A stretch of DNA of 64,000 nt from Hymenobacter jeongseonensis (GTDB lineage: Bacteria; Bacteroidota; Bacteroidia; Cytophagales; Hymenobacteraceae), in the NCBI RefSeq assembly GCF_015694725.1, contig NZ_JADQDQ010000007.1, positions 62,001 through 126,000 of the forward strand, written 5' to 3'. Shown here piece by piece: positions 1 through 8,946 of the stretch; positions within the stretch are counted from its first letter, which is position 1, and every line of letters starts with the position of its first letter. The position numbers and the translations under genes were made by a program. The notes under the pieces are model-generated. The model had not been told where the DNA came from, ran no database searches, and saw nothing but the letters and a program-made list of their open reading frames with translations.

Positions 1-529
1 GCTGGCCGGTGAAGTAGTACCATTGCGGACTTACGTACTCAAACTTGCCCTCCGCGTTTATCGTGAACGTGATTTGGGGCACCGTTTCCGTCAGCACCCG
101 CAGGCGCGTGTCCAGCCGCCGGGTTTCGATGGACAGCTCGTGGGCGCGCTGCCGGGCTTCTTCCTGCACGGTCACGTCCACGGCAAACAGCAGCAAGCCG
201 CTCACGGGCCCGCCGCCCTCGTGCACGGGCTCCAGGGCAATATCAAAATAGCGCAGCCGGGGCGGCTGCCCATCGGCCGCCGGCTGGGGGATGCAGTAGG
301 ACTTGGCCACAAACGGCCGGTCGGACTGATACACCTGCTGCATGACTTCAAGCAAATCGGCGGGTACCAGCCCCGCGGGCTCGGCTATCGACTGCCCTTC
401 GCGGACGCCGTCCCCGAGCACTGCTCGCATGGCCTCGTTCACGAAGCCAAACCGCAGCTCGGGGCCTTGCAGCGTGACGACGCCCGCCGGCATGTGGTGC
501 AGGATGTCCCGCAGCTGTTCCTCACGCAT
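1..529 (-). CDS. PAS-domain sensor protein, partial (3' part beyond window edge)
   Basis: Reading the minus strand from an ATG at 529 gives 176 open codons that run off the window. The N-terminal 110 or so residues look like one PAS domain (LRDILHHMPAGVVTL, then FVNEAMRAVLG and FDIALEPV). A linker (EEARQRAHELSIETRRLDTRL) leads into a second PAS domain beginning ETVPQITFTINAEGKFEYVSP. This layout is usual for cytoplasmic PAS histidine kinases of Bacteroidota, but the kinase part is not visible, so the output domain is inference. The start codon lies inside the last codons of the upstream BLUF gene, with an 8-bp overlap in a different frame, which suggests translational coupling and a shared signalling role. 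It could also be a PAS-GGDEF or PAS-only protein. Confidence 0.8.
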   Translation of the reverse strand, partial: MREEQLRDILHHMPAGVVTLQGPELRFGFVNEAMRAVLGDGVREGQSIAEPAGLVPADLLEVMQQVYQSDRPFVAKSYCIPQPAADGQPPRLRYFDIALEPVHEGGGPVSGLLLFAVDVTVQEEARQRAHELSIETRRLDTRLRVLTETVPQITFTINAEGKFEYVSPQWYYFTGQ

Positions 530-977
530 GGACGGACTCGACGTGCTCGGCAGGCATGGTTTCGGGGCCAAACACGGCCAAGCGCACCAAGTCCACCAGC
601 ATGGCATCGGCAATGGTGAGGGTGCTCGGCGGGGCCGTCAGTTTGTGAGGCAACAGAAAGCCTTCCAAAGCCTCGAAGCCGGTGGGCTCGAGCGGGTGAA
701 AGGCCATGGACCACTCCGAAAAGCTGCGGGTGGCAATGCGCTTGTCCACCAGCTTTCGGACGTCGGAGTGGCGGCCGTCGCGCGAAATCTTATCAAACAA
801 TGGCTCCAGAATTTCCGGCTCGCCCTCAATAAGCTGGGCAATATGGCCATGGCTGTAAAACAGCACGCCCGTCACATTGCGGCGGGCGTTATCGTCGCGG
901 CACTGGCCCAGCAACGCCTGCAAGTCTTCGTCGGACAACGGACGGACGGCCCGGCTCATGTAAACGATGTGAATCAT
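522..977 (-). CDS. BLUF-domain blue-light photoreceptor protein
   Basis: This 151-residue protein has the BLUF (FAD-binding blue-light sensor) fold over residues 1-95. The flavin-site residues can be placed: Tyr6 in HIVYMSRA, Asn30/Asn34 in the NARRNVTGVL strand, and Gln48 in HIAQLIEGE. The tail (residues 100-151) is a short alpha-helical extension with no enzymatic domain, so it is a stand-alone short BLUF protein that must signal through a partner. The next gene downstream starts inside its last codons and encodes PAS domains, making it the natural candidate partner. BLUF proteins sense blue light by rearranging the hydrogen bonds around FAD via the Tyr/Gln pair; that is family knowledge. 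No helix-turn-helix, EAL or cyclase domain is present. Confidence 0.93.
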   Translation of the reverse strand: MIHIVYMSRAVRPLSDEDLQALLGQCRDDNARRNVTGVLFYSHGHIAQLIEGEPEILEPLFDKISRDGRHSDVRKLVDKRIATRSFSEWSMAFHPLEPTGFEALEGFLLPHKLTAPPSTLTIADAMLVDLVRLAVFGPETMPAEHVESVHA

Positions 978-1279
978 ATCAAAACAGCGGCCAGGCAGCA
1001 GGGCACTTCATTTTACGGTCTTTGGCGATAAGCAGTACCGCAATACGCAGTAACGAGTTGAAAGATATGTGCCGTATCGGAAACCTGAAAATGGCCGTTC
1101 CCAGTGTGCTCCGCTTCAGCCGCTTATTTCCTGCAGCAGGGCCAACGGCCTCCCAATTCGGATGGCTCTCAGTTCCCCTTGCTCCAGAAGGAGCGTTCGA
1201 GCCCGCAAGTTCCCCAGTGCGGATTTCCAGAACCGGCTGCCCGGCCCTGAATTTTATTTTTTCAATTATCTTCCAAGCC
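978..1279. other. Divergent intergenic region
   Basis: These 302 bases separate the minus-strand BLUF gene from the plus-strand T9SS protein gene and must hold both promoters. A T-rich stretch (TTTTATTTTTTCAATTATC, about 1252-1271) just before the ATG at 1280 could contain a weak -7 element. I see no RNA gene, repeat or convincing small reading frame. Confidence 0.4.
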
Positions 1280-3196
1280 ATGAATCGACTCTTACACGCG
1301 CTGCTTCCTACCTGGCGGTTTCTACTACTGCTGGCCTTGCTGGCTCCACTGGCCGCTTCGGCTACCCACTTGGTGGGCGGCGAGCTTGACTTGCAGCACC
1401 GCATCGGCAACACCTACACGCTCCGCCTCAACCTGTACTTCGACGACGTGCACGGCGACCCCGGCGCCCTCGACCAGGAGCTGATGGCCGGCATTTTCGC
1501 CAAGAACAACAACCAGCGCTTCGGCAACGTCGTCCTGCCCCTCACGTCCAATACGTTCGTTGACTACACCGACCCGGACTGCGCAGTCGGCTCGCTCCGC
1601 ACCCGCAAGCTGGTGTATATCCGCGACATTGTCCTCAGCCCCGGCGTGTACAACAGCCCCGCCGGCTACTACGTGGCCGTGGAGCGCTGCTGCCGCAACG
1701 ACGAGATTAGCAACATTGTGGCCCCCGAAGCTGCCGCCCAAACCTTCTACCTCGAATTCCCGGCCGTGGTGCGCAACGGCGCGGCCTTCATCGACTCCAC
1801 GCCCCGCATTTTCCCGCCCCTCAGCGACTATGCCTGCAAGAACGAGTTGTTCTACTACGATTTTGGCGGGGATGACTCCGACGGCGACTCCCTGGCCTAC
1901 GACATGGTGACGCCCCTCAACGGCAACACATCGGTGGCGTTTCCGGTGCTGCCCCAGGTGAGCCCCGCCCCCTACTCCCTCATCACCTGGAAACCGGGCC
2001 TCGGCACCGACAACCAGATTCCGGGCACCCCGCCCCTGCGCATCGATGCCCGCACCGGCCGCCTCACCGTGCAGCCCGCCGATACGGGTTTGTTCGTGTT
2101 CGGGGTGCGCTGCACGGAGTATCGCAACGGCCAGAAAATCGGCGAAACCCGCCGCGACTTTCAACTCAAAGTCCTCATCTGCCCCACCAATTCCACGCCC
2201 CAGATGGAGGTGCGCACCTCCGCCAGCCCCGCCGCCTACCTGCCCGGCCGCGACACCCTGCGCCTCGTGCCCGGCGGCAACCGCTGCCTCACCATCCGCT
2301 TCACCGACCCCGACCCCAACTCCGTGCTCACCATGAGCAGCCGTCCGGTCAACTTCAGCGCCAACGCGCCCCTCTTCACCACCACCCGCAGCGGCACGGT
2401 GCGCGCAGCCGGCGCCCCCGATACCCTAACCGCCACCCTCTGCTTCCCGGAATGTACCGACTCCCAGGGCAAGGTTTTCCTGCTCGATGTCATCGTGGCC
2501 GATAATGGCTGCAGCCTGCCCCGGCGCGACACCGTGCGCGTGGCCTTCATCGCCACGCAGCCGCCCAATGCCCCGCCCCTGCTCACCACCAGCTTTCCGG
2601 CGGCGCCCGTGCCGCCCGCCCCGCTCACGCCCGTCGTCATTCGCGTGCCCATCGGCACCCGCTACTCCGCCACCCTGGCCGGCACCGATGCCGACGGCCA
2701 CGCCCTGGCCCTCACCGCCGCCGGCCAAGGCTTCGACCTTGCCGCCCGGCGCATGGTCTTCGCCGCCCAAAACGGCACCGGGCAGGCCGACGCCACCTTC
2801 GCCTGGGAACCCACCTGCGACGACGTCACGGCCGACGGCCTCCTCGTCCGGTTCCGCCTCGCCGAAACCGGCCCCTGCACGCCCCGCAACCAGGAACGCC
2901 TCGTCCGTTTCCAAGTCGTGCCCCTCGAAGAACCCGTCGCCTTCCGGCCGCCCAACGTCATCACCCCCAACGGCGACACCAAAAACGACGTCCTCACCAT
3001 GCCCGACCTACCCGTCGACTTCTGCGACCAGCGCTTCGCCGGCATCCAAATCTTCACCCGCTGGGGCCAGCGCGTTTATCAGTCGCCCGAGCGCACCTTC
3101 CGCTGGGGCGGCGCCGGCGCGGGCGGCGTCTACTACTACCTCGTCACCTATACCGACGGCCGCAAGTTCAAAGGCTGGGTCGAAGTAATTCAGTAG
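1280..3196 (+). CDS. Secreted protein with gliding-motility-type T9SS C-terminal domain
   Basis: The ATG at 1280 is chosen because it begins a classical signal peptide (about 27 residues, hydrophobic core LLLLALLAPLAASA); the frame is open further upstream but codes nothing signal-like. The mature protein of about 610 residues is rich in beta-strand-like, Thr/Pro/Asp-containing sequence with paired Cys (RCCRND), typical of large extracellular proteins of this phylum. Residues about 556-638 (NVITPNGDTKND ... FTRWGQRVYQS ... GVYYYLVTYTDG) match the gliding-motility-associated C-terminal (CHU_C, type B sorting) domain, which directs export by the type IX secretion system. No enzyme motif is recognised, so an adhesin or surface-structural role is inference. 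A long inverted repeat follows the stop and may end transcription. Confidence 0.88.
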   Translation: MNRLLHALLPTWRFLLLLALLAPLAASATHLVGGELDLQHRIGNTYTLRLNLYFDDVHGDPGALDQELMAGIFAKNNNQRFGNVVLPLTSNTFVDYTDPDCAVGSLRTRKLVYIRDIVLSPGVYNSPAGYYVAVERCCRNDEISNIVAPEAAAQTFYLEFPAVVRNGAAFIDSTPRIFPPLSDYACKNELFYYDFGGDDSDGDSLAYDMVTPLNGNTSVAFPVLPQVSPAPYSLITWKPGLGTDNQIPGTPPLRIDARTGRLTVQPADTGLFVFGVRCTEYRNGQKIGETRRDFQLKVLICPTNSTPQMEVRTSASPAAYLPGRDTLRLVPGGNRCLTIRFTDPDPNSVLTMSSRPVNFSANAPLFTTTRSGTVRAAGAPDTLTATLCFPECTDSQGKVFLLDVIVADNGCSLPRRDTVRVAFIATQPPNAPPLLTTSFPAAPVPPAPLTPVVIRVPIGTRYSATLAGTDADGHALALTAAGQGFDLAARRMVFAAQNGTGQADATFAWEPTCDDVTADGLLVRFRLAETGPCTPRNQERLVRFQVVPLEEPVAFRPPNVITPNGDTKNDVLTMPDLPVDFCDQRFAGIQIFTRWGQRVYQSPERTFRWGGAGAGGVYYYLVTYTDGRKFKGWVEVIQ

Positions 3197-3235
3197 CCGA
3201 ACGAGGCAGCGCATTTTTCCAGCCAACTGACCGTA

Positions 3236-3326
3236 GCGCGATAGTAGCGCGGACTTTTAGTCCGCGTCCCCAAACGACACCCACGCGGCGTGGGGCGCGG
3301 ACTAAAAGTCCGCGCTACTATCGCGC
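3236..3326. repeat. Long inverted repeat, family 2 (perfect 31-bp arms)
   Basis: Arms 3236-3266 and 3296-3326 are perfect reverse complements (31 of 31) around a 29-base spacer. Each arm also contains its own palindrome, CGCGGACTTTTAGTCCGCG, so two small hairpins or one long one can form. The spacer holds a further small palindrome (CCACGCGGCGTGG). It lies between two convergent genes and probably acts as a bidirectional terminator. The element at 57648-57719 has the same design and related sequence. Confidence 0.9.
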
Positions 3327-3345
3327 CGTAACCACAACCCCCACC

Positions 3346-4290
3346 TCATTTCTCCCCCAGCCCCACCACCAGCCGCTGCATCTCGTGCTGCCGAAACGGC
3401 GACCACGTCCCCAGTTCCGAGAAATTGTACCGCACCACCACCGCATTCGCATTGTCGGTGAAGCGCTCCAGCACCCCAGGCACCAGCCGCAGCATCGCCA
3501 GCACCTCATAGCTCTCATACACCAGGTAGGTGCGCCGCCCGCTGCCGTGCCGCAGCCGCTCCCGTTTCGCCACGTCAAAATACCCCGTCAGCGGCGACGA
3601 GTTGAAGGCAAACACCTTCTCCACCCGCCCGCAGGTGAAGCCCGCGTGCTGCGCCAGCCCTCCCCCCAGCGAGTGCCCCGCCGACATCACCCGCTGCCGA
3701 CCCCCATACGCCGAGTCCAGCTTCGCCACCAACACCGGCGTCAGCACGCGGGCCTGCTCGTACTGGTCCCACACGCCCGGCGTGTTGGTCAGGGGCCGCA
3801 CGTTGGCCACCCAATCCGCAAACTCCAGGTAGTTCGTCCCCCGAAACACCAGCACCGCCAGCGGCACCGTGCCCGGCACCGTCCGCACCCACACATCAAA
3901 CACCAGCCCACTGGCCAGCCGCTGCCCCGCCGGCGCCCCCACAGCGTACCGAAACGCAAACGGCAGCCACCCGCGCCGCGCCAGCTCCCGCCGCTCCCTC
4001 ACGTACTTGGCCGTGTCCTGCCCATAGTCCGGCCGATGGTCGCGGGATTGCACGCCCGAATACACGTTGGCGCTCAGCATCGCCATGTCCAGCACCAGCA
4101 AATAATCCGGGTCCACCAGCGTCGGCGTCAGCCGGGCCTGCGCCAGCTCCGCCACGCTGCGGGTATAGGTTTTAGCCTTTATCCGCACCACTGCTTGGTC
4201 GTGCGGTTGGCAACTAATACTAAACAGGAGAAGCAAACCCAGTAACGCCCAGCCCACCGTGCTTTTACTACCTAAAAATCGACTGCGCAT
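3346..4290 (-). CDS. Lipase-like (class 3) alpha/beta-hydrolase lipoprotein
   Basis: The 314-residue product begins with a signal peptide ending in a lipobox (FSISC, Cys27), so it should be a lipid-anchored periplasmic or outer-membrane protein. The nucleophile elbow GHSLGG lies at residues 205-210 (Ser207), preceded by the strand VLVFRGTNYLEFADW around 146-160. This is the FRGT...DW pattern of class 3 lipases and lipase-like DUF2974 proteins. The expected Asp and His of the triad cannot be assigned with certainty. Substrate is unknown: a triglyceride lipase, phospholipase or other esterase would all fit. It is convergent with the T9SS protein gene and shares its orientation with the MscS gene 43 bases upstream, so the two may be co-transcribed. 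Confidence 0.8.
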   Translation of the reverse strand: MRSRFLGSKSTVGWALLGLLLLFSISCQPHDQAVVRIKAKTYTRSVAELAQARLTPTLVDPDYLLVLDMAMLSANVYSGVQSRDHRPDYGQDTAKYVRERRELARRGWLPFAFRYAVGAPAGQRLASGLVFDVWVRTVPGTVPLAVLVFRGTNYLEFADWVANVRPLTNTPGVWDQYEQARVLTPVLVAKLDSAYGGRQRVMSAGHSLGGGLAQHAGFTCGRVEKVFAFNSSPLTGYFDVAKRERLRHGSGRRTYLVYESYEVLAMLRLVPGVLERFTDNANAVVVRYNFSELGTWSPFRQHEMQRLVVGLGEK

Positions 4291-4333
4291 GGAATTGCAA
4301 ATTGCTTCCTTGGTTGAATTAACCGCGCCACTC

Positions 4334-6706
4334 CTAGCTCAGCTGCAACCCCTGGGAGGTAAACCGCCGGTAAATCCCCGCCAGAATCTCGCTTTTCGTG
4401 AGCTGCTCCTGCCGGATGTTGGTAATCCAGAACAGCACCTTTAGCTCGTACAGCTGCCCGTTCACGCTGTTGAGCAGGATTTCGGGCGGCATGCTTTGCA
4501 TGGTGTAGGGGCTGTTTTTGATTTCCTCCTGAATCAGCTCGCGGGCCGTTTGCAGGTCGGTTTGCATGTCGGTGCCCGGCGCCATTTTCAGCACCAAATC
4601 CACCCGGATGTGGTCGTTCGTCCGCGTCCAGTTGATGACGTGGCCCGAGAGCAAGTCGCCGTTCGGCACAATGATTTCCGAGCCCGTCACCGACGTGAGC
4701 TTGCTCGACCGGATGCCGATGTCCTGCACCCGCCCCGCCTTGCCGGCCACCTCAATGAAGTCGCCCACGTGAAACGGCCGCTCGAAAATCAGGATAATGC
4801 CCGACACCAGGTTGTTCACAATGCTCTGCAAGCCTAGGCCAATGCCCACGCTCAGGGCCCCAAACACGATGGCAATTTTGCTCAGCGGCAAGCCCGTGGC
4901 CGCCGTGGCCAGCGCAAAGCCCACTATCACGAGCAGCAGCCGCAGCGCCACCAGCCACGACCCGCGCCGCCGCGAATCGGAGCTGTCGTCGTCGCCCACC
5001 TCCCCAAAAAAGTAGCCGATGTACCGCTGCAGCAGCGTGGAGATGTAGAGAATCACGAAGAACAGCAGGATGTTGCCGAACGTGAACACCGTGCTGCCCA
5101 GCGTGTGGGGGGCCGTCAGCAGGTGCTCCAGGCCATTATACACCGTCTCGTACTGGTTGAGGTTGGAGGTGAACACCACCAGCCAAAGCACGCCCGCCAC
5201 CACCGTGAGCAGGCGCATGAGCTGGGGCTCGATTTTGTCGTAGTCAAAGTGGGCCGCGCCGCCTGCCACCAGCCGGCTGGCCAGCATTTGCAGGTGAAAC
5301 GCCTCCGTAAACAGCTCAATGAACACCGCCAGTCCAATGCCCTGCGTGAGCCCAAAAATGGCCGCCGTACTGAACATCTTCGCCAAACTCAGCCGCCCAA
5401 ACACGTTGCAAACCACCGCCAGCACATTCAGCCCCATAAACAGGCCCGTGACCGGCACCAAAAACCCCGGCAGCGCCACCGCCTTGCGCACCCGCATCAG
5501 CAGCACCAGCCCAATGCCCACGGCCACCACGTTCAGCCCCAACAGCCCCCAGCGCGCCCCCAGCCCCGACGTGGCATTGGCATTCACCGCCCCCATCGCC
5601 ACAAAAAATCCCACCAGCCCCAGCCAGTACCAAAACGGCCGCCGCGGCCAGCTCCGCGCAAACACCGCCGTGAGCGCCAGCAGCAACAGCCCTTGCAGCA
5701 GGGCCAGGTACACGGGCGGCGGGTGCAGCTCCAGCGCCGGCGCCAGGCTGAACATCACCACCAGCGTGCCCGCCACCGGCCCCGGCCGCAGGTAGCGGAA
5801 CGGCTCGTCCAGCACCAGCGTGCGCTTGCTCACCCGGCGGTAGTTGAAGCGAACCCAGCCGTAGAAGACCAGCCCAATCAGGGCCATGTACGCCCAGTTA
5901 TCCCAATTAGTAGCGAAGTAGAACGCGTTGATTTGCCCCCGATAGGTACCGACCGGCCGCGCGACTTGCGCCGCCGTATCGGGCCGGGCCGCCCACAGCG
6001 GCGGGTAAGCCGCCTTCACCGTGGTGCGCCCGAACCGGCGCATTTGGTCGCCCACGGCATCCTGCAATTCCAGGGTCTGAATGTAGCTGGCCGCCACCTG
6101 GGTTTGCAGCGTCCGCACCCGCTCAAACCGCTTGGCGAGCAAGCCGCCAATGCGCTGCTGCCGCACTTGCAGCGCCGAATCGGCCCGCATCAGGGCCCGC
6201 GCGTGTTCATCGGGGTTGAGCACCCGGGCGGGGCGCGGCGCCAGGCCCTTCAGGCGGCCGTTCATCTCCTCCAGCTGCTGATGGGCAGTGCCCAGCGCCG
6301 CCCGCCATTCCGCCAGCTGCTCCTGAATGGTGCCCAGCATCAGCTGGCACATTTGCAGCTGCTTGATGTCGACCACCTGCGCCTTGTCCTCCACGCTGAG
6401 GCGGATGGCCCGCAGGTTTTCGACCACCTCGGGCAATTCTTCGGTCACGGTGCGCGCATCGAAAATCTTGCGCACCTGCCCCGAAATGCCGCTCAGCGTG
6501 GTATAAGCCTTTTCCAACCGGTCCGATTCATTGAACGCCACGGTATCCGCGGACAGGATGGTAGCCGCCAACGTGTCGGCAGAAACCGCAGTGGACTGCG
6601 CGGCCACGGGGCCCACCATCAGCAGCCCCAGCAGCAGCGCGGCGGAGTTGCGCCACCCAGCTTTCCGTGCTTTCAAACCAGTAAGTACCCCATCAAAAAA
6701 CGTCAT
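4334..6706 (-). CDS. Large mechanosensitive channel, MscS family
   Basis: This 790-residue protein has a hydrophobic segment near residues 20-40 (probably a signal peptide) and a predicted periplasmic, partly helical domain of about 230 residues. Some ten hydrophobic segments follow, and then an MscS core in the last quarter. The pore-lining helix region reads SVGIGLGLQSIVNNLVSG and is followed by ILIFERPFHVGDFIEV, the most conserved stretch of the family, and by the beta domain IIVPNGDLLSGHVINWTRT. The size and order match the extended MscK/MscM-like members found in many Gram-negative bacteria, which release solutes under hypo-osmotic stress. The first two-thirds have no enzymatic motif. 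The upstream 241-base gap is shared with a divergently transcribed metallopeptidase gene. Confidence 0.92.
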   Translation of the reverse strand: MTFFDGVLTGLKARKAGWRNSAALLLGLLMVGPVAAQSTAVSADTLAATILSADTVAFNESDRLEKAYTTLSGISGQVRKIFDARTVTEELPEVVENLRAIRLSVEDKAQVVDIKQLQMCQLMLGTIQEQLAEWRAALGTAHQQLEEMNGRLKGLAPRPARVLNPDEHARALMRADSALQVRQQRIGGLLAKRFERVRTLQTQVAASYIQTLELQDAVGDQMRRFGRTTVKAAYPPLWAARPDTAAQVARPVGTYRGQINAFYFATNWDNWAYMALIGLVFYGWVRFNYRRVSKRTLVLDEPFRYLRPGPVAGTLVVMFSLAPALELHPPPVYLALLQGLLLLALTAVFARSWPRRPFWYWLGLVGFFVAMGAVNANATSGLGARWGLLGLNVVAVGIGLVLLMRVRKAVALPGFLVPVTGLFMGLNVLAVVCNVFGRLSLAKMFSTAAIFGLTQGIGLAVFIELFTEAFHLQMLASRLVAGGAAHFDYDKIEPQLMRLLTVVAGVLWLVVFTSNLNQYETVYNGLEHLLTAPHTLGSTVFTFGNILLFFVILYISTLLQRYIGYFFGEVGDDDSSDSRRRGSWLVALRLLLVIVGFALATAATGLPLSKIAIVFGALSVGIGLGLQSIVNNLVSGIILIFERPFHVGDFIEVAGKAGRVQDIGIRSSKLTSVTGSEIIVPNGDLLSGHVINWTRTNDHIRVDLVLKMAPGTDMQTDLQTARELIQEEIKNSPYTMQSMPPEILLNSVNGQLYELKVLFWITNIRQEQLTKSEILAGIYRRFTSQGLQLS

Positions 6707-6947
6707 GTCGAATTCTTTAAGCTGGAAATTTACGCCTCTCCTCCTAAAGAAAGCTGGGCGCTAGTCCTGTCCGGCGTAGAGGCGCAACACCTTGCGTCTC
6801 GGCGTCCGCACCGTCTGGAAGTCGTGCAGACGACATCGTTCAACACCGGGACGCCAGCGGTTGCCGCTCTTCCCGGGCGTTGGCGCCGACCTACTTTTGC
6901 TCGCGCCAACTGCAACACCTCCCCTTTTCCCGCCGTCTGTTGTCCCT

Positions 6948-8810
6948 ATGATTCGAATTCTCCTCGCCCTCCTCCTGCTCGCCGGCACCGCCGCCGCCCA
7001 AACCACCCCGCCCCTTTACATGCCCCGCGACATTCAGCGGGCCTACGACCGAGGCACCCGCAGCCCCGACGGCCGCCCCAGCCCCAAATACTGGCAAAAC
7101 CGCGCCCGCTACGACATCACCGTGCAAGCCGCGCCGCCCGCCCGCGACATCCGCGGCCGCGAAACCATCACCTACTTCAACAACTCCCCCGACACCCTGA
7201 AGCAGGTCGTGATGCGCCTCACCATGAACATCCACCTGCCCGGCGCCGCCCGCGACGCCGACGCCAACCCCGACTACCTCACCTCCGGCCTCGTCATCGA
7301 CACCTTTAAGGTCAACGGCCAGGGCCGCCCCGCCCCCTTCGCCGACGGCGGCACCGCCCGCAGCCTCCCCCTCGCCAAGCCCCTCGCCCCGCGCGATTCC
7401 ATCAAATTCACCATCGCCTGGCACTTCCCGCTCTCCCTCGAAAGCGGCCGCGAGGGCGTCATCGACCCCAACACCTTCTTCCTCGCCTACTTCTACCCGC
7501 GCTTGGCTGTGTATGATGATTACGCGGGCTGGGACCGGCTGCCCTTCGTCGACAGCAAGGAGTTCTACAACGACTTCAACGACTACCGCCTGCGCGTGCA
7601 GGTGCCCGCCAACTACATCGTGTGGGCCACCGGCACCCTCCAAAACCCCGACCAAGTGCTGCAAAAAGCCGCCGCCAAGCGCCTCAAGCAGTCCTTCACC
7701 AGCGACAAAGTCATCCACGTGGCCACCGCCGCCGACCTGGCCAAGAAGTCCATCACCGCCCAAAACCCCACCAACACCTGGGTCTGGACCGCCACCGACA
7801 TCTCCGACGTCACCGTGGGCCTCAGCAGCGGCTATGTGTGGGACGCCGCCAGCGTGGTAGTCGATACCAAAACCAAGCGCCGCGCCAGCATGCAGGCCGC
7901 CTTCGCCGATTCCACCGCCAACTTCCACCAGTCCGTCAAGTTCGGCCAATACGCCCTCGGCTGGTTCTCCGACCCCAAAAACTGGCCCGGCGTGGCGTAT
8001 CCCTTCCCCAAAATGACGGCCTTCCAGGGCTTCGCCGACATGGAATACCCCATGATGCTGAACGACAGCCCCCAGCAGGACCCCAAATTTGGCCAGTTTG
8101 TGCAGGACCATGAAATTGCCCACACGTGGTTTCCGTTCTACATGGGCATCAACGAAAGCCGCTTTGCTTACATGGACGAAGGTTGGGCCACCACCTTCGA
8201 GCGCCTCATCAACACCAGCCAAAACGGCGCCGCTTACGCCGACGACTTTTACAAGAAATTCCGCGTCAACCGCTGGATTAACGACCGCAACTCCGCCCAG
8301 GACCTGCCCATCATCACGCCCAGCAGCGAGCTGCGCGCTGGCTACGGCAACAACGCCTACGGCAAGCCTTCGCTCAGCTACTTCGCCCTGAAGGATATGC
8401 TCGGCGATACGATGTTCAAGAAGTGCCTGCACGCCTTCATGGCCGACTGGCATGGCAAGCACCCCATTCCTTGGGACTACTTCAACTCCTTCAACACCAC
8501 CTCCGGCCAAAACCTGAATTGGTTTTTCCAGAATTGGTTCTTTACCAATAATTACATCGACCTGGCCGTGGCGCCCGTCACCGGCACCACCGTCACGGTG
8601 CAGAACATCGGCGGCTTCGCCATCCCCTTCGACCTCGCCGTGGAGTACACCGACGGCACCAAAGCCACCCTGCACCAGTCGCCTGCCATCTGGCAAGCCA
8701 ACCAGAAACAGGCCACCATCACCCTACCCAAAGCCGCCAAGTCCGTGGCCTTGCAACAGGGCGTTTTCATGGACGCCAACGAGAAGGATAATACCTGGAC
8801 CCAGAGGTAA
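6948..8810 (+). CDS. M1 family metallopeptidase, secreted
   Basis: The start at 6948 gives a short signal peptide (MIRILLALLLLAGTAAAQ) and a 620-residue product. The zinc site is complete: HEIAH at residues 388-392 and the third ligand Glu411, 19 residues later in MDEGW, the HEXXH-18-E spacing of the M1 (gluzincin) family. The substrate-side strand reads GFADMEYPM instead of the canonical GAMEN, as in many Bacteroidota M1 members. Aminopeptidase activity is therefore likely but unproved. The N-terminal beta domain (residues about 30-230) carries the usual M1 sandwich. A second M1 enzyme is encoded at 54255-55925 and is not a close copy. A hairpin at 8879-8926 probably terminates the transcript. 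Confidence 0.92.
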   Translation: MIRILLALLLLAGTAAAQTTPPLYMPRDIQRAYDRGTRSPDGRPSPKYWQNRARYDITVQAAPPARDIRGRETITYFNNSPDTLKQVVMRLTMNIHLPGAARDADANPDYLTSGLVIDTFKVNGQGRPAPFADGGTARSLPLAKPLAPRDSIKFTIAWHFPLSLESGREGVIDPNTFFLAYFYPRLAVYDDYAGWDRLPFVDSKEFYNDFNDYRLRVQVPANYIVWATGTLQNPDQVLQKAAAKRLKQSFTSDKVIHVATAADLAKKSITAQNPTNTWVWTATDISDVTVGLSSGYVWDAASVVVDTKTKRRASMQAAFADSTANFHQSVKFGQYALGWFSDPKNWPGVAYPFPKMTAFQGFADMEYPMMLNDSPQQDPKFGQFVQDHEIAHTWFPFYMGINESRFAYMDEGWATTFERLINTSQNGAAYADDFYKKFRVNRWINDRNSAQDLPIITPSSELRAGYGNNAYGKPSLSYFALKDMLGDTMFKKCLHAFMADWHGKHPIPWDYFNSFNTTSGQNLNWFFQNWFFTNNYIDLAVAPVTGTTVTVQNIGGFAIPFDLAVEYTDGTKATLHQSPAIWQANQKQATITLPKAAKSVALQQGVFMDANEKDNTWTQR

Positions 8811-8878
8811 TTGCCGATTTACCGTTCGGTTTGGGCTCGTTCCAAAGAAAGCGGAAATATTAAAATCCGATTAAAGTT

Positions 8879-8926
8879 GAAAAGCCGTAGGTTCGCTGGC
8901 AAAACGCCCAGAAACTACGGCTTTTC
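8879..8926 (+). terminator. Intrinsic terminator of the M1 peptidase gene
   Basis: A 12-bp perfect stem, GAAAAGCCGTAG (8879-8890) with CTACGGCTTTTC (8915-8926), encloses a 24-base loop and is followed by TTCGTTTTC. It lies 69 bases after the M1 stop and 20 bases before the PiT transporter start. Confidence 0.65.
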
Positions 8927-8946
8927 TTCGTTTTCAATCGCCTTCT

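Noticed and set aside
5105..7309. A 734-codon open frame on the plus strand opposite the MscS gene
   Set aside because: It is antisense to a gene with clear MscS motifs, is extremely rich in Arg/His/Pro/Gln, and has no domain. Long antisense frames are expected at this GC content.
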